Assembly: GCA_002104905.1 (NCBI GenBank)
Contig: MCFE01000139.1
Coordinates: forward strand, 93,455 to 157,454
Length of the DNA stretch: 64,000 nt
Direction: 5' to 3'
From: Basidiobolus meristosporus CBS 931.73
Lineage: Eukaryota > Basidiobolomycota > Basidiobolomycetes > Basidiobolales > Basidiobolaceae
Numbering within the stretch: the stretch's first letter is position 1; the number at the start of each line of letters is the position of its first letter. The notes under the pieces were generated by a model that was not told where the DNA came from, made no database searches, and worked only from the letters and a program-made list of their open reading frames with translations. Below, piece after piece: positions 51,735 through 59,611 of the stretch. The translations under genes were made by a program, and so were the position numbers.

Positions 51735-53024
51735 TAGTAATCTTATTGACTAAGATCTTCAAAGGATTCTTGGGTGATGCTTTTGCATAGTGCTGTCCAA
51801 ACCTGATACCTAAAGTCTAAAATCTGATTGGCACAGCCTCAATACCAGTCAGACTATGTATAAGCCTCTGATATTGCTTAGAATGGTAGTCAGAAGCATT
51901 GACTACCCAGCCAATAGCTTCTTGCTGCAGAGCTTGTAGTTCGGTAATGAGGTCATGATCAGCAGCTAAACACATCATAGGTGGAGCATACTCCAATGAC
52001 AACCTCACAAAGGCCTTGAATAGCTGTAACCTAATCAGGGGATGCCATCTGGCCCCTTTGAGCCGTAGGAATCTCAAAGTGGCAGAAGCCCTTTGAATAC
52101 ACTTTTCAGTGCAAGCTGCCCAAGAAATACCACTTTGACAGGTTGGGAGTCCAAGGTAGCTGTAAGAGGAAGGCTGAGGCAGAAGGGAGTTATAGAAGGA
52201 AATATTCCACTCTGGTGTAGGACCAATGTATGCTGATTTAGCACTATTAACTTCCATACCATTGGCAGTACACCATTGGCTGACTTTACTTAGCAAATGA
52301 TTAGCTTCTGAGAGACTCCTAGGCAGCAATTGTATGTCATCAGCAAATTACAATGCTGAGGGCACAGCAGCTCCTGAGTCATTGAAGCAGAGACTTTGAG
52401 CCAGGTCATCAATGTAGACATTGAACAGGATTGGTGAAAGCAAAGATCCCTGGAATAACCCCCTGAGCCTGGGAAATGGAGATGATATCACACCATTAAC
52501 ACTAATAGTGGAATAGCAGGCCAAGAAGAGTGAGTGTACATCCTAAGAAGCTGACTGGATACATTCAGGTTCTTTAGCTTCTTCAGGAGTATTGGGATCA
52601 CTACCCTATCATATTCTTGTTTCAGGTCAATAACAATTCTGTGTTTCCTTTCTTCATGACTAGATAGGTAAAAAGCATCATGAGATACTCCTGAATGTGT
52701 TACAGTAGAGGAGCCACCCCTAAAGCCAACTTGTGCAGGATGAAACCGGGCTAAGGGGGAGTCCTTCAGGTAGTTCAGGAGGCAGACCTCAAATATTCTT
52801 CTAAGCATTGGTGTCAAGGCAATAGGCCTGAGGTTGTCAATGGTTGAGGTAGTGGACTACTTTGGCAAAGGGTGAATATGAGAGAAATTTCACTGTGAAG
52901 GGGTAAACCTAAGCCTGAGGCACTGATGGAAGAAAATCTTCAAATCATCTATAAAAGCTGCATTTCTAGCCAAATCCTTGAGAATGCATATATGAAGAGG
53001 GTCCAGACCAGTGTGGTAGGGTAA
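51735..53024 (-). pseudogene. LINE-type non-LTR retrotransposon RT fragment (second LINE family)
   Basis: The minus-strand reading has RT motifs in order: TGLDPLHICIL (~53000), NLRPIALTPMLRRIFE (~52830), HPAQVGFRGGSS, IVIDLKQEYDRV (motif A) and FADDIQLLPRSL (motif C, ~52335). The TAA directly before FADD and the stop at HPLPK* inactivate it. The C-terminal part runs to about 51740, where it abuts the thaumatin-like gene without a 3' UTR. The sequence differs clearly from the telomeric LINE further right. Confidence 0.8.
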
Positions 53025-54511
53025 ACATACCTCCCACAGACAAGTTTATTCATATAGCTATTATCATGCACTTATCCATATTTTATCTTATCAGTATTAT
53101 CCCATTCTTCTTTTGCCCATATTTTTAGTATTTTCCCCATATGATGTTTACCCTGATTAGTTGGATGTGCTGTGCCTCTTAGAACCTTCCAGGGCCTTCT
53201 TGGAGTATTTTAGCTCATAGTGATGTCATCAAGAATTCCACTGATGCCTGGAATTTGCTAGAACCTTGTCATTAGTGATCACTTGGCAATCAGGAAAAGT
53301 ATTTAAGGGAAGTCAATCCCTCACCAATGAATCATCCCTTTGATCAGTAACACTTCTCCCTTATTGATTATCAGTTGATCACTGCACTGGCCTTCAACAG
53401 ATACATCTCAGATCTGCCATCAAGGAGCTTTTCAGGGTAGTGCACAAGACACACAGAGACTTTTGGAGACACTTGGAGCACCTAGGAAGCTAGAGAAACA
53501 GGAGCTTTTACCATAGTGACATCTTGACAAAGACATCAGCAGTTTAGAGCCAGAGGTTATTGCACCAATCAGACACTTCACTCACCTTGAGTAGTGTAGC
53601 TTTACCCAGGGGTACCTCTACACCACCATACCAGCAGACTAGGAAGAGGGATACTTGCTGATTGTAAGAAGAAGAGACTTGGTAGTGAATCATAGACTAC
53701 CAGAAAGGGTGTCTTGCATGAAAGACCCAGATGCTGGAGTCCAGCCCTCTTTAGGGCAATGAGCAGGTGGGTATGCATATACTACTTGAAAGTACTTGTA
53801 TGCATCATCCACAGCAGAGATACCAGGATCTCTGGAACTCATATTACTTCTGCCTGAGTTACCCTTTGAGTTTGCTTGAATTTCACAGCATCCTGCTGGG
53901 CAGCTTAGGCAGAGTGAAGTTGCCAAAGGGGGTCACTTCTCCTAGGACCAGATTTGGCAGCATGAACTGACTAAGTTCCCAGGTACTCCTCATATATGAT
54001 CAATACCAGGGAGTGGAAAGCAGTAAAGGCAGCATCAATAGCAGCAGAGATGGTTTCCATAGGAGAATAGGATATAAGCTCTTCTAGATGTCTCCAGGAA
54101 GCTTGCAGTATGGGGGACTCCAAAGAGTAATGGCTGCTAATGAGTGACTGAACCACTAGCTTCTCTAGTGGTAGAAGTTGCAGCTTGATTGAGTTAGAAG
54201 AAGAGGTATTCTGGGTGTTAGAGGAAGAGTGGGCCATTGGCACCACAGCAGCTATGAATATATATGGTCAGACTGGCCACACATAACATCAGACTGAAAG
54301 TACCAATGAGCTATTGTGTTGTATCTGACAAAGGCATGATCAGGAGTGCTTCCCACAACATCTATGATCCAGCAGATATGGTCTCAGGGTTCCTTGAGCT
54401 ATACATTTCTAAGATATTGAAGAATTATACTTACAGTTACAAATATTGGCTCAAAACAACACAACACATTGTAATTATGAGGTATTCAAGAGCTTTGAAA
54501 TCCACATAACT
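53025..54511. other. Retroelement debris including an LTR-like segment
   Basis: 53160-53398 matches the Gypsy LTR-like block at 22080-22350 and ends in CAACA. Just before it, AGGGTAAACAT (about 53019) is repeated inversely as ATGTTTACCCT (about 53147). Minus-strand frames at 53926-53690 and 54246-53971 are unrecognised and could be a gag or ORF1 remnant. No host gene. Confidence 0.45.
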
Positions 54512-54516
54512 GCTGC

Positions 54517-55150
54517 TTAGGGGGGGGAGACCACCAGTTGGTGTAATATTCATTGTCAATCATTGTGAAAATAAAGAAGTCAGGGATTGATTCTGCAGTC
54601 TTGTAACATATTTGTACAGACTCTTTGGGTTACTATGTAGATAGGTTGCTATTTCTTGTAGTTCCTCTGCATTGAGTAGAGTGTTGAGAGGGTGTGGTGG
54701 TAGCACTAGAAATAATAGCTTATAATCTATGTATTAAGATGTGCTTTTGCCAATTGGTGATATAAAGCAAAGAAATGGGGTTTGCTGAGTTACATACTCT
54801 TGCCATAGTTGATTAAGATACTTGCTATATGCTACTTTGGGGTTTTTACTCCCCTCTATTGCTTTGACAAATTGCTGGACTCTGGGGCACCCAATGATAA
54901 GTTGAATATGTAGTCTTGTACAGAGGTACAAAATCCTAACTGAATATGGGAGTAGTCCAAATGTTGCCAAGACTGCATGGTGATACTCTGTTGGTGGGAG
55001 CCATGGTAATAAAGTATCAATGCTGTGGGAAACAAACTTGTCCAGTTTTGTCAGATATCTTGTTGGAATAGGCATTATTGCCAATCCAAACTCCAGTATG
55101 TTGTAAGAGTCTTGGAGATATTGGAAGTGAATGGGAGGACAAGTAGATTG
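54517..55150 (-). mobile_element. Telomeric LINE, old diverged copy (E0)
   Basis: On the plus strand it starts with TTAGGGGGGGG then AGACCACCAGTTGGTG, so it has the same junction type and hairpin as the copies nearer the telomere. The minus-strand frame 55162-54734 aligns by eye with the C-terminus of the telomeric LINE ORF2: LEFGLA, KLDKFVSHSIDTLLPWLP, ATFGLLPYSVRILYLCTRL, KVAYSKYLNQLWQEYVTQQTPF. Amino acid similarity is clear but much lower than among the distal copies, so this is an older addition. A Copia LTR abuts its 5' end. Confidence 0.75.
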
Positions 55151-55783
55151 TGTGGTTTTCACTTAATGATTTATTGAATGTAGAAGTAGTATTTATACTT
55201 TTACCTGGTCTTGGCATAACAAACATGTAGAATAGATTAAGGAAGGTCCCAAGAACATGTGTGCAAAGTTTGGGGCTGTATGGACAACTTTGAGAATTTT
55301 TATGTTCTGGGTACCTGGTATTTTGGTGAAAATAATCTGAGTAAATCCCAACAAGGAATTTGGTCAGTATTCTCTAGAATTTGAGGGTAATGATTTAAGT
55401 GACCAAGTTAGGGGAATATTTAGGTGGAATTACAAACTTCTTACAACACTCCCACTCAGCTAAATGTTCACACTGACTAGTCCTAATTTAGACCTAAAAT
55501 ATTCAAACTTGACTCTAGCTAATGGTTTGGTGAACATGTCAACAATCATTTCATCTGTAGGACAGTAAACTAAGATAACTAAGTTATTCTCTATAGCTTC
55601 ACATATGAAATGGTGTCTAATATCTATGTGCTTGGTTCTAGCATGAAAAGTTGGATTTCTACCTAATTGTATACATCCTTGATTATCGTGAAATAAAGTA
55701 ATAGGTGTTTTTTGACATAGGCCTAAATCTGTAAAAAGCTTTCTTAGCCACATTGCTTCTTTTGTAGCTTCACAGGCTGCCAT
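55151..55783 (-). pseudogene. Copia 3' end (RNase H and LTR), broken
   Basis: The minus-strand frame 55783-55460 encodes the end of Copia RNase H (MAACEATKEAMWLRKLF, ARTKHIDIRHHFICEAIENN, VDMFTKPLAR). It is followed by the purine tract GAGTGGGAG and an LTR (TGTTGTAAGAAG... to ...ACCACA, 55448-55151). Toward the telomere the coding sequence is cut exactly before the expected EY codons at 55783, and retroelement E1 begins with a TAGGGG seed. Confidence 0.8.
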
Positions 55784-56216
55784 AGGGGAGGGAAAGTCAC
55801 CAAAGTAGGTGAAATCTTTATTTGATTTCAGACAAGTCTAACTACAAATAAAGAAGCCAGCTGGGAATAGAAGATTCCCAAAATAAACACTAAGTTGAAT
55901 ATGAATAAATCTAAGCTAAAGTTAAGGCAGTATCCCAGAGTACACTGGAGTTCAGGTTCATGGGGGAGTGAAGCAGATAAGCTTGAGAGATATAATAATC
56001 ATTTAAGAAGTGGGTAACAGCAGGTGAAGGGGAGTTTTTGATAAGTGAAGTGAATCTTGAGATCAGAGATTCCTCTAATGAGAAGGTTTAGTAAACTGGA
56101 GAATCAGGAAACTCTTTAAAGGCATGGTCAGTAGGTTCCCAGTAAAACTGGTCAGAGACATTTTGAGAGAATTGTTTAGCAATACTTTTGTCAAGTACAA
56201 CCTCCAGAGTGTGATG
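55783..56216 (-). mobile_element. Telomeric ORF1-only element, 5'-truncated (E1)
   Basis: The plus strand begins TAGGGGAGGGAAAGTCACC, then AAAGTAGGTGAAATCTTTATTT, the 3' end shared with E9. The coding part equals the C-terminal half of ORF1 in E9 (HHTLEVVLDKS, SDQFYWEPTDHAFKEF). A nonsense change turns the lysine after DSPVY into TAA at about 56088. Its 5' end is cut inside ORF1 at 56216. Confidence 0.85.
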
Positions 56217-57639
56217 GGTTAGGGGTTTAGGGGGGAGACAGTCACCAACAGGTGAAATTTTTATTTCAGTTGAAACAAAGAAGCCAGCAATACTGTTGTA
56301 GCTTTGATACAAGAGTGTGTAGCTGAGGGGAATTTGTAGGTAAGTTAATAAGAAGTCATGATAGTTCTTCAGTGCTCAAGACACTGTTCAGTGGGAAGGG
56401 GGGTAGCAAGAGAGGTAAGAATGACTTGTGAACAACATTAATGAGGGGAATGTGATAAGGATTGATATTCATCATAAAGGGAGTGTGCTGCTGCAGATAT
56501 TGCTGCCAAAGGTCTGTCAAGTACTTCAGGTAGGCCAGCTTGGGTTTTTCTGACTGCAGAATATAGTGAGCAAACTTCTTGACTTCTGGATCTCCAAGTA
56601 GAGTTCTCCAGCAGGAGTCAGGTGTAGTGTGGTGTGTTCTCTTCCAGGCCTTAATCAGTGGGTTGTTGCAGTTGTGAAGTCTGAGGTATAATCTGGTTCT
56701 AAGGTAGAGAAGTCTGATCTTATAGGGCATAAACCCAAAAGCACCAAGAATAGCATGTCTGTAGGGGCATTCAGGCAAATGAGGCACCAAGGAGGTAATG
56801 CACCATACTGCAAACTTGTCAAGCTTAGTGCAGTCTCTAGAAGTAAGAGAGAGATGTGGTAAGCCAAATTCCAGGACAGGGAAGACAAACTGCTTGAGTA
56901 GAAGAAGGCAGCTGGGAGCTGAAGTTGTAGGAGGAGTAACAGTCAGTAGCTTGTGGAGTGCCTGTCTTGCCAGGATAATTCTCTTCTTCAGGTGTGCTCC
57001 AGAGTCTAGTCCAGTAGGAAAGAAAGGAAAGCCAAGATATGTAGCAGAAACCTGAGCAGGTAGAGTGGAGTTCTCCAAGTTGATGGGAGAGCCCAAAGGT
57101 ACTGTCTTTGCAATGGAAAGCTGGAGATTATTCTTCTGCAGATACTGGTGGATGGTCTGAGAGTCTTGTTGCACATTGGAGGAGGATATTCTGATGTCAT
57201 CAGCAAAGAGAGTAACCAGGCAGTCAGCTGAGAGTCTTGGGAAATCATTCAGGAAGATGGCAAACAGTATAGGACCAAGCACAGAGCCTTGAACCATCCC
57301 ATTAGGAACTGAGAACACAGCTAATTGCTCACTTGGGTGCAGAATTCTTGCTTGTGGATCCAGAAACAGAGACCTGACAAGGAGGGTGAGAGAGGTACTG
57401 GAGAAGCATTGCAACTTGGACCAAAGCAGATTTCTGTCAACTGAATCAAAGGCCTTAGTAATATCAAACAGAACAGAGGGATACTTGCACTGGAGAGAGT
57501 GATCTTGGCTAAGTATGACTGCATATTCCAAGGAGAGGCCAGGAACAAAGCCAAACTGTGCAGGATGAAACTTGAGGGAGTCAGAGTAGAGCTCCTGAGC
57601 AAGCAGAAGCTCAAACACCTTTCTGCAGGTGGGCAGCAG
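56217..57639 (-). mobile_element. Telomeric LINE, 5'-truncated inside the RT (E2)
   Basis: It is seeded by GTTAGGGGTTTAGGGGGG, followed by AGACAGTCACCAACAGGTGA. The minus-strand frame 57618-56356 (420 codons) is nearly identical to the C-terminal half of ORF2 in E8, including FDITKAFDSVDRNLLW, QGSVLGPILF and LFADDIRIS. A single Ser-to-stop change (TCA to TGA) ends the protein about 23 residues early at 56356. The 5' break at 57639 lies in the RT just upstream of KVFELLLAQEL. Confidence 0.88.
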
Positions 57640-57733
57640 GGTTAGGGTTAGGGGGGAGGAAAGTCACCAAGTGGTGAAATCTTTATTTACTTATGACAAG
57701 TATCCAAAGAAGCCATGTTAATCTGAAGTAATT

Positions 57734-57852
57734 CCTAGAGAGCTAGGTCTGAGAGATATCTTCCTGGTAAGCCAGGTCTGAGAGTTGAGAAGCTGAGTGG
57801 TACTGTATTTCCTAGTTAGCTAGGTCTGAGAGAGGTTTCCTGGAAAGCCAGG
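57734..57852. repeat. Four tandem mini-hairpins in the SINE body
   Basis: Perfect 5-bp stems with 4-nt loops ending in AG: CCTAG-AGAG-CTAGG, CCTGG-TAAG-CCAGG, CCTAG-TTAG-CTAGG and CCTGG-AAAG-CCAGG, each followed by TCTGAGA or CCTGAGA. The fourth base pair alternates A-T and G-C with pairing kept. E5, E6 and E7 carry parts of the same array. Confidence 0.8.
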
Positions 57853-58110
57853 CCTGAGAAGTGAGAATCTGAGTATATCTGAGGTGAGTTGTACTGATTT
57901 GCGGTAGCTTGTTTGTGGCCAGAATGGCCAGTAGACTGGGGAAACTGAGCGGTATTCCTGGGCGATCACTGGCCAAATTTACTAGGCAAATCTGACCAAT
58001 TAGCATTTCAAGGATTTCAGCCAATCAGAGCCTTTACTTTGCCCAATGGTTGATCAAGCCATCTCCCAATGAGCACACATCAATTTATTAATCAAATTTT
58101 GCTGGATCCA

Positions 58111-58164
58111 GGATTTGAACCCACAACCATGGGTATGGAAGGGTTAGGGATAACCACAAGGCTA
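58111..58164 (-). promoter_or_regulatory. Internal Pol III promoter (A and B boxes) of the SINE
   Basis: The A box TAGCCTTGTGG is the complement of 58154-58164 and the B box GGTTCAAATCC is the complement of 58111-58121. They match the tRNA consensus except for one A-box position. E6 retains the B box (complement of 59390-59400), but its A box is cut at the junction. Confidence 0.7.
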
Positions 58165-58174
58165 AGTGTTCTTG

Positions 58175-58692
58175 GTTAGGGGGAGACAGTCACCAACAGG
58201 TGAAATCTTTATTTCAGTTGAAGCAAAGAAGCCAGCGCTACTGTTGTAGCTTTGATACAAGAGTGTGTAGCTGAGGGGAATTTGTAGGTAAGTTAATAAG
58301 AAGTGATGATAGTTCTTCAGTGCTCAAGACACTGTTCAGTGGGAAGGGGGGTAGCAAGAGAGGTAAGAATGACTTGTGAACAACATTAATGAGGGGAATG
58401 TGATAAGGATTGATATTCATCATAAAGGGAGTGTGCTGCTGCAGATATTGCTGCCAAAGGTCTGTCAAGTACTTCAGGTAGGCCAGCTTGGGTTTTTCTG
58501 ACTGCAGAATATAGTGAGCAAACTTCTTGACTTCAGGATCTCCAAGTATAGTTCTCCAGCAGGAGCCAGGTGTTGTGTGGTGTGTTCTCTTCCATGCCTT
58601 AATCAGTGGGTTGTTGCAGTTGTGAAGTCTGAGGTATAATCTGGTTCTAAGGTAGAGAAGTCTGATCTTAAAGGGCATAAACCCAAAAGCAC
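58175..58692 (-). mobile_element. Telomeric LINE 3' fragment (E4)
   Basis: It is seeded by TTAGGGGG then AGACAGTCACCAACAGGTGA. It encodes the last 146 residues of ORF2 (58678-58238, from FKIRLLYLRTRL to LVSKLQQ), intact at the end, unlike E2. It is cut at 58692. Confidence 0.85.
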
Positions 58693-58922
58693 TTAGGGTT
58701 AGGGGGGGGGGAGGAAAGTCACCAAGTGGTGAAATCTTTATTTACTTATGACAAGTATATAAGAAGCCAAGTTAATCTGAAGTTATTCCTAGAAAGCTAG
58801 GTCTGAGAGAGGTTTCCTGGAAAGCCAGGCCTGAGATGTGAGAATCTGAATATATCTGAGCTAAGTTATACTGGTTTGCGGTAGCTGAATTGTGGCCGGA
58901 ATGGCCAGTAGACTGGGGGAAC
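58693..58922 (-). mobile_element. Telomeric SINE fragment (E5)
   Basis: It is seeded by TTAGGGTTAGG and a long G run, then GAGGAAAGTCACCAAGTGGTGA. It lacks two of the four mini-hairpins found in E3 (an internal deletion) and is cut before the tRNA-like head. Confidence 0.8.
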
Positions 58923-59436
58923 TTAGGGTTAGGGGAGGAAAGTCACCAAGTGGTGAAATCTTTATTTACTTATGACAAGTATTTAAAGAAGCCAAGTTAA
59001 TCTGAAGTAATTCCTAGAAAGCTAGGTCTGAGAGATATCTTCCTGGTAAGCCAGGTCTGAGAGTTGAGAAGCTGAGTGGTACTATATTTCCTAGTTAGCT
59101 AGGTCTGAGAGAGGTTTCCTGGAAAGCCAGGCCTGAGAAGTGAGAATCTGAGTATATCTGAGGTGAGTTGTACTGATTTGCGGTAGCTTGTTTGTGGCCA
59201 GAATGGCCAGTAGACTGGGGGAACTGAGGGGTATTTCTGGGCGATCACTGGCCAAATTTACTAGGCAAATTTGACCAATTAGCATTTCAAGGATTTCAGC
59301 CAATCAGAGCCTTTACTTTGCCCGATGGTTGATCAAGCCATCTCCCAATGAGCACACATCAATTTATTGATCAAATTTTGTTGGATCCAGGATTTGAACC
59401 CACAACCATGGGTATGGAAGGGTTAGGGATAACCAC
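58923..59436 (-). mobile_element. Telomeric SINE, near full length (E6)
   Basis: Seed TTAGGGTTAGGGG. It is nearly identical to E3 over its length, including the hairpin array and B box, and lacks only about the last 20 nt of the tRNA-like 5' head, ending within the A box at ATAACCAC. Confidence 0.85.
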
Positions 59437-59551
59437 TTAGGGTTAGGGGGGAGGAAAGTCACCAAGTGGTGAAATCTTTATTTACTTATGACAAGTATCT
59501 AAAGAAGCCAAGTTAATCTGAAGTAATTCCTAGAAAGCTAGGTCTGAGAGA
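59437..59551 (-). mobile_element. Telomeric SINE 3' fragment (E7)
   Basis: Seed TTAGGGTTAGGGGGG. Only the last ~100 nt of the SINE are present, through the first mini-hairpin, before the next element begins. Confidence 0.8.
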
Positions 59552-59596
59552 GGGGGGGAGATAGTCACCAACAGGTGAAATCTTTATTCAGTTGAA
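59552..59596 (-). promoter_or_regulatory. Shared 3' terminal signal of the telomeric retroelements
   Basis: On the minus strand: AATAAAG, then TTTCACC-TGTT-GGTGA, then a short pyrimidine stretch and a C run. The same arrangement ends E0-E9 with loop variants ACTT (SINE), TACTTT (ORF1-only) and AACT (E0). It is probably the polyadenylation signal plus the RT recognition hairpin; the C run can pair with the telomeric G strand. Confidence 0.7.
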
Positions 59597-59611
59597 ACAA
59601 AGAAGCCAGCG

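Larger units (their letters stand above)
57640..58174 (-). mobile_element. Telomeric tRNA-derived SINE, longest copy (E3)
   Basis: About 520 bp, non-coding, read on the minus strand. The 5' end has a tRNA-like head with an A box (TAGCCTTGTGG) and a B box (GGTTCAAATCC), spaced 43 nt apart as in a tRNA. The body contains four tandem mini-hairpins. The 3' end is AATAAAGATTTCACCACTTGGTGACT and a C run, the same terminal signal as the LINE. On the plus strand it is preceded by GGTTAGGGTTAGGGGGG. The shared tail suggests mobilisation by the LINE reverse transcriptase. Confidence 0.8.

Noticed and set aside
53015-53160. Inverted repeat AGGGTAAACAT / ATGTTTACCCT about 130 bp apart, possibly a MITE
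   Set aside because: One end falls at the LINE break and the other runs into LTR-like DNA, no target duplication is visible, and a single copy is not enough.
53012-53398. Solo LTR with a target-site duplication
   Set aside because: The flanking five bases do not match and the left boundary is uncertain, so only LTR-like similarity is reported.
57734-57852. Regular short repeats that might suggest a CRISPR-like array
   Set aside because: The repeats are contiguous hairpins without unique spacers, lie inside a SINE and recur in other SINE copies in a eukaryotic genome.
58085-58174. Possible functional tRNA gene
   Set aside because: The A and B boxes are good, but the acceptor and anticodon stems do not pair, so it is a tRNA-derived SINE head and not a working tRNA.
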